A DNA stretch of 61,227 bases, taken from Pseudomonadota bacterium (GTDB taxonomy: Bacteria; Pseudomonadota; Gammaproteobacteria; Burkholderiales; Rhodocyclaceae). Shown piece by piece: positions 26,731 through 35,064 of the stretch. Location: NCBI GenBank assembly GCA_018241725.1, contig JAFEDI010000022.1, forward strand, positions 1-61,227. The letters are read 5' to 3'. Position 1 is the first letter of the stretch, and each line of letters starts with the position of its first letter. The position numbers were made by a program, and so were the translations under genes. The notes under the pieces were generated by a model. The model was given only the letters and a program-made list of their open reading frames with translations, did not search any database and had not been told where the DNA came from.

Positions 26731-26976
26731 TTATATCCAGTCCCATTCTCCAGTCGGTTCAGTGGGGTGCTCAAACAACCTACCGCCTTGCGCGTCAATT
26801 TCTAACAGGTCCATGATCTGCTTCGCTATCCCTTCGTTGTAGATATACATCACGTCTTTCGCGAACGGGTTGTGTCCGGAGTACGGGCAGACGTGGTAAT
26901 ACACCTGCCCCCCAACGGTGCTCGTGCGGACGACGTATCTGCGCCCACGATGGATGATCTCCCGCGGATCACTCAT
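26731..26976 (-). CDS. hypothetical protein, 81 aa
   Basis: This is the last gene of the long leftward operon. It begins MSDPREIIHRGRRYVVRTST, followed by GGQVYYHVCPYSGHNPFA and a helical end. A short beta sheet followed by a helix is likely. It overlaps the upstream gene by 8 bp. No family recognised. Confidence 0.7.
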   Translation of the reverse strand: MSDPREIIHRGRRYVVRTSTVGGQVYYHVCPYSGHNPFAKDVMYIYNEGIAKQIMDLLEIDAQGGRLFEHPTEPTGEWDWI

Positions 26977-27256
26977 CGTCGTCCGGTTCCTCCGCCAACT
27001 TTAACCGATAGCCCGCATCTTCAGTTGCGAGGTTCATCGCGCGTAGATATCCTTCTGCCTCGATCGTTCCCATCGTAAGCCCGTTGGCTTTCATGTCGTC
27101 GTAGAGCCTTTGCGCGTCTTCTCGATGCTGCTCGATCTCAGCTACTAGATCACGAAGCGCGCGTTCCCACTTCGGGTCTCGTTTGCGCGCCCGCTCTACT
27201 TGATACGCAACCATGCACTTGATTGCGTCGATAATATCGTTGTCGATCGTATTCAT
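26969..27256 (-). CDS. hypothetical helical protein, 95 aa
   Basis: The product is charged and almost wholly helical (KWERALRDLVAEIEQHREDA) and ends in an acidic tail EEPDDDE. It starts within an initiation sequence AGAGGTGGAAGCATGAA shared with two neighbouring genes (starts 27462 and 28290), and overlaps the upstream stop as ATGA. Function unknown. Confidence 0.7.
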   Translation of the reverse strand: MNTIDNDIIDAIKCMVAYQVERARKRDPKWERALRDLVAEIEQHREDAQRLYDDMKANGLTMGTIEAEGYLRAMNLATEDAGYRLKLAEEPDDDE

Positions 27257-27462
27257 GCTTCCACCTCTGTCGCGTCAATGGCCATTGTATGATGCACGCA
27301 TCCGAACTTAGGGCCTACCCAAAACCAGCCCCCTTCATAATTGTTTGGGTACACCAACTCGTCGTCTTCCATTTCTATGTTGCCGTATCTCTCTTGGCGC
27401 AATTTAGGGTGCTCGCACCACCCGTCCTCGTTTCTATACTTACACGTTTCACAGTAGTTCAT
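27253..27462 (-). CDS. small cysteine-rich, probably zinc-binding protein, 69 aa
   Basis: MNYCETCKYRNEDGWCEHP gives C-x2-C-x8-C, followed by a fourth Cys and two His in FGCVHHTM, a likely zinc site. Such small knuckle proteins are common in phage early regions and often bind nucleic acid, but no specific role is known. The final residues DATEVEA are also the tail of the primase-helicase, because both genes overlap the same type of downstream initiation sequence. Confidence 0.7.
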   Translation of the reverse strand: MNYCETCKYRNEDGWCEHPKLRQERYGNIEMEDDELVYPNNYEGGWFWVGPKFGCVHHTMAIDATEVEA

Positions 27463-27480
27463 GCTTCCACCTCTTCTCGG

Positions 27481-28290
27481 TTAGATACTACACCAACCGC
27501 ACTCATCATTAACATCTTCTTCTACGCATGGGGTCTCGGATAAGAAGTCTCTTACATCCCACCGGCGATGAACTTTTATAAATTTTCTCGGATTACCCTC
27601 CCGCGCCCACTTTTCTTCTAGGGATATGAGATGCGTCAGTGTATGCCTACCATGCGGGTCGCGCCCTACTAGCTCCCATTCTTTCTTACGTGCTAGAAAG
27701 CAAGGGTAGCATCCTACACGCTGATGGCCGCGATCGTATAGCGGATTTATAGGCGCACCAGTTTCCCTTAGATGATTAAACACTTGCTCCGTGGTCCAGT
27801 CTACTATCGGTAGCTTTATAGGTATCGTAGCAATTCGTCTGTGCGACGGCTTATTATAAAAGGACGCTACATCCCCCAACGTAAATTCGTCTGTAGCGGA
27901 TAAACTGCCATATTTACTAGCCCGCTCGCTAGATTCGTCCGCCCGCATCCCAAACCATATCTCTACGTTACCGCTATCTGCATTGATAGACATCAGCCAT
28001 TTAGCGAACGGCTCTTGTTTCAGTCGCTGCGTACACCCCCTTGCGGCGCTATTGGGGAAGTATTGCGCCTGTTCTAGGAAGGCAAGCATCCCGCCTCCCG
28101 CTCGATTAGTTCTATATATGTAAACTCCGTAAAACGCCGCCATGCGGTCTAAATGGGCGTATGTGTCGGGATGGTCGAACCCGGTATCCTGATGCACCGC
28201 TATTACCCGCCGACCCGTCTTCAACGCGATAGATAAGACTACCTGAGAGTCTTTCCCGCCACTAACCGGGACGATTATAGGGGTATTCAT
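27481..28290 (-). CDS. PAPS-reductase / PP-loop family protein
   Basis: The 269-residue product has the PP-loop SGGKDS at residues 10-15, which binds the pyrophosphate of ATP or PAPS. IAVHQDTGFDHPDTYAH follows, and a C-terminal RVGCYPCFLARKKEW with a Cys pair. These are the features of the phosphoadenosine phosphosulfate reductase-like family. Phage members are suspected of acting in sulfur or nucleotide modification (DndC-like chemistry) rather than sulfate assimilation, but the substrate is not known here. The last 15 residues add two more Cys. It overlaps the primase-helicase stop by 4 bp. Confidence 0.8.
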   Translation of the reverse strand: MNTPIIVPVSGGKDSQVVLSIALKTGRRVIAVHQDTGFDHPDTYAHLDRMAAFYGVYIYRTNRAGGGMLAFLEQAQYFPNSAARGCTQRLKQEPFAKWLMSINADSGNVEIWFGMRADESSERASKYGSLSATDEFTLGDVASFYNKPSHRRIATIPIKLPIVDWTTEQVFNHLRETGAPINPLYDRGHQRVGCYPCFLARKKEWELVGRDPHGRHTLTHLISLEEKWAREGNPRKFIKVHRRWDVRDFLSETPCVEEDVNDECGWCSI

Positions 28291-31247
28291 GCTTCCACCT
28301 CTGTTGCGTCAAGAATCATAGTAGGGTCGAACGGGTTCTGCACCTTACGCGCTGCGCAGCGACGGCGAATCTCACGGGTTGCATCGCCGAACAGCGGGTC
28401 TTTCTGCGCGATCGACGTTACGTTCTCCATGGCGAGGTCCGTTCCGATCGACTGTAGTCGCAGGGTCCACGTAGGGACGGCCGGGAGCTTGTACGCGGTC
28501 TGCGCGCCGAGGGACTTCCTTGTCTGCCGTCCCGCCCTTGCTCCCCCGGTGAAGTACCCGCGCTCGACCAGCCAGTCTTTGACCTGCCGTATGTCCATCC
28601 GCATTGTCTTCGCTACCCACTCAGCGAACACCGGCACGTTCACTAGCATAGTGGATTCTTCCGGCTTGTCAAACCGATATTCGTAGCGCAGATAAATACG
28701 AGACGGGTTTACGCTCGGGTTCATGTGGAACACGGTCAACGCCCCGCCGCCCTGTTTCTCCATGTATCCCATGATGATGCTAGCGCCGAGATACTCCGAC
28801 GCGAACCGAGCAAGCGCATCCCCCGGGTTAGAGACCATATCCGCGCGGGTGTGGCGCTCTGTGCAAACTTTGTCCGCTACCCACTGCAACACTCGACCTA
28901 CGTCAAACTCAATCAGCCCCAAGTCTTTCAGGATACGGCCGGCCACACCGGCAACGGCCATCGTCGCCACAGCGAAGCGTTCGTCAGCCCGCGCGGCCAG
29001 TAGCTGTTCTACTTGCTGTGACGCAGAGTTAACCATCCCTTGAAGGTCGTCGTATCGGGCCATCAACGCCCGTAGGAACTCCCGGCCGACATGCCCGTGG
29101 TTTGCGCGGATGAAGGCGTCGATCGTTTTACCGCGGGCTTGCGTGATCGCAGTGTCGCGCGGCACTGGTAGCTCGATCAGCCGATTAAGTTCCGCCGTCG
29201 CGTTCGCCTTGAACATGAGCTTCGACGACAGGAACTGGTTCGTCGTTACGACTCCGATCGTACACCACGAGGCCCCTTCTCGGTCACTCCTATCGCGTTT
29301 CAGCGTTCCGCGGTCACGCCCGTTCGTGATGTTATAGAGTAAGTCACTGATCGCTTGATCTTGTACGTTCGTGATTTCGTCGATCGCAACGGGTAGGTTC
29401 GCGTAAATGCCGAACCGCTTCTGCGCGAACTTCTCGCTATCGACGGCGAGCATGAGCATCTTGTACGGGTCGCCGTACGCGGACAACCCAAGTTTGCACG
29501 TAAGCGTCTTGCCGTTACCTGAGTCCCCGACGAGAGACACCGTTGCACCGCTTAGCCCGGTAAAGGACATTAGCGGGGCGCCGATCTCACACAACAGGGC
29601 AAACGCTAGCGGCTCCATATTAGGCTGAGCGTATAGCTTGCTGATCGTCTTAAACCCGTTCAACGCAGTCTGGCGGTCCCCCTTCGTTCCAAGTGATTTA
29701 ACTATATCGGGCGCTGCGCGGCTAATACCTACATGCCGAAATGACCCATCATGTGAGATCGCTTCTTCGCCGATGACGAAGCTCGGTGAACTGGAATCGC
29801 GTTCCTTCCATCCCATCGTGGCGTACAGGGTATCGCGTTTCTGTGTAGACCTAATCCTCTCCAGGTAGCCGCCCATGTAGAACCTCATTCGTGTCAGGTT
29901 TTCTTGACTCAGTACGGAGATACCTGCGCCAAGTAAGGTCTTGTGTAATTCCCGCTGATCTGCGAATACCCGTGTCTCTACCACTAAGTCCTTCGCTTCT
30001 TCGTGCGGGAGCTTGTACTTAAATATAGCAACCTCAGTTCGCAACCCATCGTCATATGCTACCGTTACGGGGTACAAGTCGTGCGGGTAGAACGTCACCC
30101 ACTGATCGTCGATCTTGATCTGCAGCCCGTCTTCCGTGCGGCGAAACCCCTGTGGCGGCTCAAACCCCTGATCGTGCTTGATCGGTTCTGGATCAGGGTA
30201 TCCGAGTTTGATCGGCGAGTTGATCTTCCCGAAGAAACTGCATGACTCGCATAGCGACGGGTTAACTTCGTGGAACTTCCTGCACGTAGTTCCCCCAGTC
30301 GCGTTCGCGCGCCACTGTTCCGCCTTTGCTTCGGTCTCTTCCCGGCGGTAGAACGGGTGCCCCTGCGAATACTCGTGGATCGCATCCGGTTCCGTCGCGA
30401 ACGCCGCAACGCCAAGGGTAGCGTACCACAGAGGCTCCGCGACGTTTCCCTGCGCAGCTTTAACGAAACTCAACTGCGCGCATGCGTTCGCCGCTTTGTT
30501 AACTGAAAACGGGCGGGGGTTGCTGATGCCTTCCAGGTATACTGACGCCTGTGAGTTCGCCTTCTTCGTGACGCCGAGGTTGATCTTCCTACGCTTCGTC
30601 GCCTCGTTTAGCAAGGCAACGAACTGATGCGGCGTCGGGGGGGTATACCCATCGACCGTCGATTGTATTGCCTGCACCGGCTTCCAGAGGGATGGGTTCT
30701 TTTTATTATGCGACCCTACCGGGCGTAGGACTCCGGCGTTATTCGCGGTAATCGCGGGGTCCGGAACTACCCCGTATGCGTCGAGGACTCGCTTAAAAAG
30801 AGACGCGACGTTACCCCATACTACGGATGTGATATGTTCAGATAACGGCCATACAGCGTACACGCCATTGCCGGAAGAAATGATGTACGGGAATAAGAAC
30901 CCGGAGGCAGCGCAGAAATCCTTGATTGACTGCACTGCATCTTTCTGCGTCGCGTGCGGTTTCTCAGGCCCCACGTCGAGGTCAAGAAAAAACGCGCGGG
31001 ATGAATGCGCGTTATCTGACTTTCTCTTCGTGTTACTTTGGAACGTGTTTGTGGCCAGGTATATGTCAGACGCACTGCTTCTATCGGCCGAGGAGATAAA
31101 TATCTCAAGCTCAGACAGAGCGGAAAAGAACCTGTTTCTGAATAGTCGCTTCCCGTTATCCCCTATGATGTCAAGTAATTCAGACGCGCAATAGAAGCCG
31201 TTCCCCTCCGCGGGCAACACTGCCCGCAGGTAGTCTCGCATCTGCAT
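28287..31247 (-). CDS. replicative primase-helicase (AEP-like primase + DUF927-type helicase)
   Basis: The 986-residue protein begins with an archaeo-eukaryotic primase-like domain. FFLDLDVG supplies acidic residues Asp89 and Asp91, ISSGNGVYAVWPL is at 123-135, and GVLRPVGSHNKKNPS follows. The second half is a DUF927-like helicase with Walker A SLVGDSGNGKT near residue 575 and AIDEITN as Walker B. A Cys cluster (CRKFHEVNPSLCESC) lies between and may bind zinc. It would synthesise primers and unwind phage DNA. No other primase or replicative helicase is present, so this is probably the central replication protein. It is encoded upstream of the PP-loop gene. Confidence 0.82.
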   Translation of the reverse strand: MQMRDYLRAVLPAEGNGFYCASELLDIIGDNGKRLFRNRFFSALSELEIFISSADRSSASDIYLATNTFQSNTKRKSDNAHSSRAFFLDLDVGPEKPHATQKDAVQSIKDFCAASGFLFPYIISSGNGVYAVWPLSEHITSVVWGNVASLFKRVLDAYGVVPDPAITANNAGVLRPVGSHNKKNPSLWKPVQAIQSTVDGYTPPTPHQFVALLNEATKRRKINLGVTKKANSQASVYLEGISNPRPFSVNKAANACAQLSFVKAAQGNVAEPLWYATLGVAAFATEPDAIHEYSQGHPFYRREETEAKAEQWRANATGGTTCRKFHEVNPSLCESCSFFGKINSPIKLGYPDPEPIKHDQGFEPPQGFRRTEDGLQIKIDDQWVTFYPHDLYPVTVAYDDGLRTEVAIFKYKLPHEEAKDLVVETRVFADQRELHKTLLGAGISVLSQENLTRMRFYMGGYLERIRSTQKRDTLYATMGWKERDSSSPSFVIGEEAISHDGSFRHVGISRAAPDIVKSLGTKGDRQTALNGFKTISKLYAQPNMEPLAFALLCEIGAPLMSFTGLSGATVSLVGDSGNGKTLTCKLGLSAYGDPYKMLMLAVDSEKFAQKRFGIYANLPVAIDEITNVQDQAISDLLYNITNGRDRGTLKRDRSDREGASWCTIGVVTTNQFLSSKLMFKANATAELNRLIELPVPRDTAITQARGKTIDAFIRANHGHVGREFLRALMARYDDLQGMVNSASQQVEQLLAARADERFAVATMAVAGVAGRILKDLGLIEFDVGRVLQWVADKVCTERHTRADMVSNPGDALARFASEYLGASIIMGYMEKQGGGALTVFHMNPSVNPSRIYLRYEYRFDKPEESTMLVNVPVFAEWVAKTMRMDIRQVKDWLVERGYFTGGARAGRQTRKSLGAQTAYKLPAVPTWTLRLQSIGTDLAMENVTSIAQKDPLFGDATREIRRRCAARKVQNPFDPTMILDATEVEA

Positions 31248-31253
31248 ATTTAT

Positions 31254-31532
31254 TTACTCGAACGGTTTGATTATCTGCCGAATGGCGTTACTGCGGGCTT
31301 CCCCGGTCAGCCCCCCGCGGTAAGGCAGCTTGCCCGCCTTCGCCGCCTTAAACACAGCCCACGCAAGGGCTGTCCACCGTGCTTCGTTGTCTTTTTCTTT
31401 GAACCCGATGTCTCGGTTCATCCATCGGCGCACGGTAGAGATATGAACTTCCAGTATCCTAGCTAAGTCCGCGCGGGTAAGCCCGCACTTCTCGAACACA
31501 TTAATGGACCACGGGATGAATTTAGGGTCCAT
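31254..31532 (-). CDS. helix-turn-helix regulator, 92 aa
   Basis: GLTRADLARILEVHISTVRR at residues of about 17-36 is a clear helix-turn-helix of the Cro/XRE type. The rest is helical with a basic C-terminus. It lies just upstream of the primase-helicase gene in the same operon. It is one of two candidates (with 32161-32406) for binding the 16-bp palindromes in the 56-kb control region. Confidence 0.75.
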   Translation of the reverse strand: MDPKFIPWSINVFEKCGLTRADLARILEVHISTVRRWMNRDIGFKEKDNEARWTALAWAVFKAAKAGKLPYRGGLTGEARSNAIRQIIKPFE

Positions 31533-31704
31533 TTGCCCACCATCCGAGAGTAAGCAGCAACGCGGATGTAATGAATATAGCTATAATAAGCCCTTTTGCC
31601 TGAGTATCTAACCACTCAGACCTAGCTACTTCCCGAAACATACTAGCAGAGAACCCGATCCCGATCAAGCCTATAATCGTAAAATACAGGGCCAGATATT
31701 TCAT
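31522..31704 (-). CDS. small two-span membrane protein, 60 aa
   Basis: Two hydrophobic segments are clear: LALYFTIIGLIGIGF near the N-terminus and GLIIAIFITSALLLTLGWW near the C-terminus, joined by a charged linker. It overlaps the HTH gene by 11 bp and the upstream gene by 4 bp. A role at the host membrane is likely; its nature is unknown. Confidence 0.65.
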   Translation of the reverse strand: MKYLALYFTIIGLIGIGFSASMFREVARSEWLDTQAKGLIIAIFITSALLLTLGWWANGP

Positions 31705-31925
31705 TCCGTTATGTCCATGATGAGCGGCATGAGGTTCACTTCGGTGTTACTGAACATATGTAACCAAGCCGCAGCGGTCTCCATGTCGTTAGCTGCAATT
31801 GCGTCGAGCAGTGCCGTTGCGCATTCCCGCGGGTCTTCTTCTACGCAATTAGCTCCATACGTATTATACAAATCTCGGATCGCCGCCGCTGTGCATTCGA
31901 GAAACGCGCTTACGTTCGTGTTCAT
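31701..31925 (-). CDS. hypothetical protein, 74 aa
   Basis: This is an Ala-rich helical protein with NMETAAAWLHMFSNTEVN near its C-terminus. Both this gene and its upstream neighbour (31922-32164) contain a pattern of amphipathic helices with A-x-A-A-x-L, which hints at distant paralogy, though I cannot align them fully. Four-base overlaps join both neighbours. Confidence 0.6.
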   Translation of the reverse strand: MNTNVSAFLECTAAAIRDLYNTYGANCVEEDPRECATALLDAIAANDMETAAAWLHMFSNTEVNLMPLIMDITE

Positions 31926-32164
31926 ACAGCCTCCTCGATCGTAAATGTCACGCCGCCGTTGGCCGTCATTGTATACGTCGCGTCTACGAGTGCGCCTGTT
32001 AGTTGTATCCTATATAGCAGTGCCGCGGCGTGCGCCCACCGGCCGTCGCGCAGACAGTCGATGAAGTGCGGTATTTCCTCTCGCGGTTCTGCGTCCGCAT
32101 CGTCAAGCATCGACATTTCCCACAGAACGTCCGATAGGAATTCGGCGGCCTCTTTAGATATCAT
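31922..32164 (-). CDS. hypothetical protein, 80 aa
   Basis: It begins ISKEAAEFLSDVLWEMSMLD, is acidic in the middle and ends with a beta-like MTANGGVTFTIEEAV. It overlaps the upstream HTH gene by 4 bp (ATGA). No known domain. Confidence 0.6.
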   Translation of the reverse strand: MISKEAAEFLSDVLWEMSMLDDADAEPREEIPHFIDCLRDGRWAHAAALLYRIQLTGALVDATYTMTANGGVTFTIEEAV

Positions 32165-32406
32165 ACGGCCTCCTCTAACTCCTCAATCACAACCTGACTA
32201 TGCACACCTAAGTGTACGAGCAGCCCGGCGGGAACCCTGCGCGCAGAGTTCAGCGCACGAGAGATAGAGCTAGCGCTGTATCCGTACGCGCTCGCCACTT
32301 GGTTCTGCGAAGTCATCTCGCACAACGCAGTAAGCCTGGCGCGAACCTCGTCATCCGACACCTCGCACCCCGTCTTGTTATCCACGTATATCCGCCGGCG
32401 TTTCAT
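32161..32406 (-). CDS. Cro/XRE-like DNA-binding protein, 81 aa
   Basis: After a basic N-terminus (MKRRRIYVDNKTG), residues of about 32-60 read TSQNQVASAYGYSASSISRALNS in two overlapping helices, the pattern of a lambda-repressor-type helix-turn-helix. It is first after terminator 32425-32447, so it probably has its own promoter or depends on read-through. It is likely a transcriptional regulator of phage genes. Confidence 0.7.
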   Translation of the reverse strand: MKRRRIYVDNKTGCEVSDDEVRARLTALCEMTSQNQVASAYGYSASSISRALNSARRVPAGLLVHLGVHSQVVIEELEEAV

Positions 32407-32424
32407 CGGTATGCCTCAGAAGGT

Positions 32425-32447
32425 AAGGCGCGGAAGACCCGCGCCTT
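32425..32447 (-). terminator. intrinsic hairpin after the 32480-33436 gene
   Basis: AAGGCGCGG and CCGCGCCTT form a 9-bp stem with a 5-base loop in the 73-bp gap downstream of the leftward gene at 32480-33436. Only a short TT follows, so termination may be partial, which would limit transcription of the regulators and primase downstream. Confidence 0.65.
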
Positions 32448-32479
32448 TGCCAGTCAGTATAGCGGGGGCTGCGTGTTTG

Positions 32480-33436
32480 TCACAGTCCGAGCGATCGAGC
32501 CAACTCGTCGTCGTTCAGGTCTGCGACGGATTGCGGCGGCGGGGCCATGTCGGCGAACAGGTCGAGGCCGGGCGCAGCGGGGGGCGTAGGCGCGGGCGCC
32601 GCCGGGACCACGCTGAGGGCCGGGGGGGCCGCCTTCGCCGGCTCAGGGGCGGGCTTCGGGGCTTCCACGGGCTTCGCCGCTTCGACGACCGGAGGCTTCG
32701 GCGCGGGCAGCGCCTTGACCGTAGGCGCGGCGAGCGCCCGCACGTCATCCGTCTCCCGGAGGGCCAGGAGCTTCTGCACCGAAGCCCGCGGGTACAGTTG
32801 CCCGAACCGGAACGCCAGCACCGGGTACGTGAACGCCGGGTCGAAGCTGATGATCGTCTGGCACACCACGAGGTCCGTAACCCCGTTCTTCTGCATCTCG
32901 CGGACATACGTCGCGAAATTCTTGAAGCTCGCCGGGGGAATGTCCAGGTGGTACACCATCGTGTTATCTGCGCCGGGGACGCGGACGCAGACGATCAGAC
33001 GCTTCTTGTCCGTGCAACGCTTACCGCCTCCTGCGTTGCCATCGGCCCCTACCGCCGTGCCGAACTGGTTGTGCTGGCACGCGGCGCAGTTCTCACCCTG
33101 CTTGTTGCGCGCAGCCGGGTCCGGGGAAACGCCGTCTTCCGAGAAGCAGTCCGGAGCTTCCTTCGTCGGATTCTTCGGATCGTACTTCTGGAGATAGAAC
33201 GTCTTCCGTGGGTTAGGCCACGCGCCGAACACGACGACCTGTAGGCTCGACGCCACGTTGCCGGCCGCATCGAGGATCACGCGGGGTTCCTCCCCCGGCA
33301 GGTTAACCATAAAGCGCGTTCCGTTCAGACTGATGGACGGGAACGCATTGCTACCGCCGAGGCCAGCGAGAAGATCGGCGGATGCGTCGTGGGAGATGAG
33401 GTCGGCCAATTCAGCGAGAAGTTTCGAGTCAATCAT
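32480..33436 (-). CDS. putative single-stranded DNA-binding-like protein with acidic tail
   Basis: The 318-residue protein has an N-terminal beta-rich domain with GAWPNPRKTFYLQKYDP. A probable zinc site follows (CFSEDG, then CAACQHNQFG, then KRCTDKKRL). A Pro/Ala-rich linker (PAPKPPVVEAAKPVEAPKP) leads to a conserved-looking acidic tip SVADLNDDELARSLGL. A globular domain, flexible linker and acidic tip recall single-stranded DNA-binding proteins that recruit partners through the tail. This pattern recurs in many phages without proven function, so the call is tentative. The linker is far richer in G+C than the start of the gene. Confidence 0.5.
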   Translation of the reverse strand: MIDSKLLAELADLISHDASADLLAGLGGSNAFPSISLNGTRFMVNLPGEEPRVILDAAGNVASSLQVVVFGAWPNPRKTFYLQKYDPKNPTKEAPDCFSEDGVSPDPAARNKQGENCAACQHNQFGTAVGADGNAGGGKRCTDKKRLIVCVRVPGADNTMVYHLDIPPASFKNFATYVREMQKNGVTDLVVCQTIISFDPAFTYPVLAFRFGQLYPRASVQKLLALRETDDVRALAAPTVKALPAPKPPVVEAAKPVEAPKPAPEPAKAAPPALSVVPAAPAPTPPAAPGLDLFADMAPPPQSVADLNDDELARSLGL

Positions 33437-33441
33437 TTCGA

Positions 33442-33999
33442 TTACGCCTTGTTGAATTTAACAACACGCTCGGTAGTAACAGTAACACCGGGCAGCTTCG
33501 ACATATCAAGAGTATCACCTACTACAGCACTGATGCCGGAGGCGTTCAGGGCTTTGTTCAAAATACTGAAGTCCCCCCTAGCTAGAATCCACTTATATAC
33601 CTCCGCCCAATCAGTTGCGGTAAACCGACGTTTAGTCTCGAAGTGGGTGTTCGCTACCCCACGGTTCGTTACTGACTCCACTCCTAGCGTATCCATTTGC
33701 CCCGCGGCCCATTGCTCCAATTCCTTCTGCCGCGCCTTGATCTTCTCTACCTGTGAGTCACAGCCACCTTCCAAGGCGCTCTTCATCTCACGCAGCCGCA
33801 GGTACTCCCGCTGCGCCGCCTCCATCGAATCCGGAACCTCCGAACTTACTACTACCTCCCCGGTTTCAAAACCGTAGTGCTGCATGAGCCATACGAGTTG
33901 GTTTTTCAGCCGCTCTCGGAATTGCGCGTCGCCATTCTCTACTGCGGACGCCGTACGCGCTAGCGCGGCAATTACTCGGTCTGGTGTAACGTCAGTCAC
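33442..33999 (-). CDS. phage DNA-metabolism accessory protein with coiled coil, 185 aa
   Basis: A central helix (REYLRLREMKSALEGG) leads to MDTLGVESVTNRGVANTHFE and a C-terminal domain ending KLPGVTVTTERVVKFNKA. This layout, helical part plus short beta segment and a domain ending near P-G-V-T-V, resembles Gp157-like phage proteins found next to recombination or SSB-like genes. It is followed at once by the SSB-like gene. The exact role is unknown. Confidence 0.55.
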   Translation of the reverse strand: MTDVTPDRVIAALARTASAVENGDAQFRERLKNQLVWLMQHYGFETGEVVVSSEVPDSMEAAQREYLRLREMKSALEGGCDSQVEKIKARQKELEQWAAGQMDTLGVESVTNRGVANTHFETKRRFTATDWAEVYKWILARGDFSILNKALNASGISAVVGDTLDMSKLPGVTVTTERVVKFNKA

Positions 34000-34166
34000 T
34001 TATGTTTCCCCCCTAACCTGCGTGGGCTGAACGCTCTGCGTCCAGGGCCGTATTTCTTTACCCTTTTATAAATCCCTCCATACGACATGCCTAGTTTAAT
34101 CGCCCAGTCTAGCAGTGTCAATCTGTTTCCATCAAACTCGTACGTAGTTTCTCTGTCTCGGCGCAT
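33996..34166 (-). CDS. small basic helix-turn-helix protein, 56 aa
   Basis: I prefer ATG 34166 over GTG 34181 because GGAGGAAGAG lies directly before it. LTLLDWAIKLGMSYGGIYKR is a helix-turn-helix-like segment similar to the DNA-binding tails of phage homing endonucleases, and the C-terminus is basic (GRRAFSPRRLGGKHK). It could be a stand-alone DNA-binding protein or the remnant of a larger nuclease. It overlaps the upstream gene by about 49 bp. Confidence 0.55.
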   Translation of the reverse strand: MRRDRETTYEFDGNRLTLLDWAIKLGMSYGGIYKRVKKYGPGRRAFSPRRLGGKHK

Positions 34167-34570
34167 GTTCTCTTCCTCCACACAAACGCCCTCGGGTTTT
34201 TCGTTCCGATGGCTCGCTCACCTTCTACCGCCCCGCGTTCGCGTAGCCATGATAACGCAGGGCTTACATCTGATCTAGCCATGTCGAGGATTTCTGCGAT
34301 TTCTGCGCAGGTAATCCCTCCTTCGGGTATCAGTTGTAGTACCTGCGCGCATAGAGACTTCTTAGTCGGCGCAGGTTTTACCGGAATCAGCGACAGTACC
34401 CCGGATGTAACCCGAATCTCCCCGCGCTTAATTAAGAAATCTACTACACCCCACGCTTCATACACCGGCATACGGAGTTCTACACCGACAGTCTCTGTTG
34501 TAATATGCCGACCGTCCGCGATTAAGCGAAGTAACGTCCGAACCGGGTTTGACGCCATAGTAAAACTCAT
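34118..34570 (-). CDS. winged-helix-like DNA-binding protein, 150 aa
   Basis: Two related halves are visible, each with a helix-turn-helix-type pattern: VRTLLRLIADGRHITTETVG and then LIPEGGITCAEIAEILDMAR followed by SPALSWLRERGAVEGERAIG. This suggests tandem winged-helix domains. The C-terminus overlaps the next gene. A regulatory or replication-linked DNA-binding role is likely. Confidence 0.55.
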   Translation of the reverse strand: MSFTMASNPVRTLLRLIADGRHITTETVGVELRMPVYEAWGVVDFLIKRGEIRVTSGVLSLIPVKPAPTKKSLCAQVLQLIPEGGITCAEIAEILDMARSDVSPALSWLRERGAVEGERAIGTKNPRAFVWRKRTCAETEKLRTSLMETD

Positions 34571-34878
34571 ACTGCGGTCTCCGAGTTCATGGTGTAGTGC
34601 GTAGCCATTAGGATCGTGTTGAACGCTTCGGGGTCGAGTAGCTTCCGTGCTGTTTCCATGAATATAGTAGATTCGAGCGTAGGCGTCAAGACTTTTGTAG
34701 CCATGCTAATCGCTGTACGACGTACTGCAACGGCCTCCTGCGCCCGCCGACGCCAGTCCGACTCGTCGGGGTTATTGGCTAACTGTAGTTCGATCTTACG
34801 GATTTCGTCCTTCGCGGTACGAATCAAGGTGCGCAGTTCTTCCGGCGTCATGCGCTCGAAATGGCGTTCGAGTTTCAT
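34567..34878 (-). CDS. hypothetical helical protein, 103 aa
   Basis: This is a charged helical protein (MTPEELRTLIRTAKDEIRKI) with a second helix around RRAQEAVAVRRTAIS. It overlaps MKLA copy 1 upstream and the winged-helix gene downstream by 4 bp each. No recognised family. Confidence 0.6.
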   Translation of the reverse strand: MKLERHFERMTPEELRTLIRTAKDEIRKIELQLANNPDESDWRRRAQEAVAVRRTAISMATKVLTPTLESTIFMETARKLLDPEAFNTILMATHYTMNSETAV

Positions 34879-35063
34879 TCTAAAATCTCCACATAGCGGG
34901 GCAGCATACTCTTAGATGGTAATGTATAAACGCCTACTCCCGGTATAATAATTTCGTATGTTACCCAAGAGAGATCGAGGAAGTATTCCTCGAAATGACG
35001 TACTTGCACTACCGTACCTATTCTAGCCCCAAACAACGATCTCAGTAGAACGCCAAGTCTCAT
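34875..35063 (-). CDS. MKLA family small protein, copy 1
   Basis: I start it at ATG 35063 (MRLGVLLRS), with GAGGAG just upstream, not at 35078. The 62 residues hold ARIGTVVQV, then a long loop and IIPGVGVYTLPSKSMLP, ending RYVEILE. It is the most diverged copy: M-R-L-G replaces M-K-L-A. It follows the SF2 helicase stop with a one-base gap, and its stop overlaps the start of the next gene by 4 bases. Confidence 0.7.
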   Translation of the reverse strand: MRLGVLLRSLFGARIGTVVQVRHFEEYFLDLSWVTYEIIIPGVGVYTLPSKSMLPRYVEILE

Positions 35064-35064
35064 A

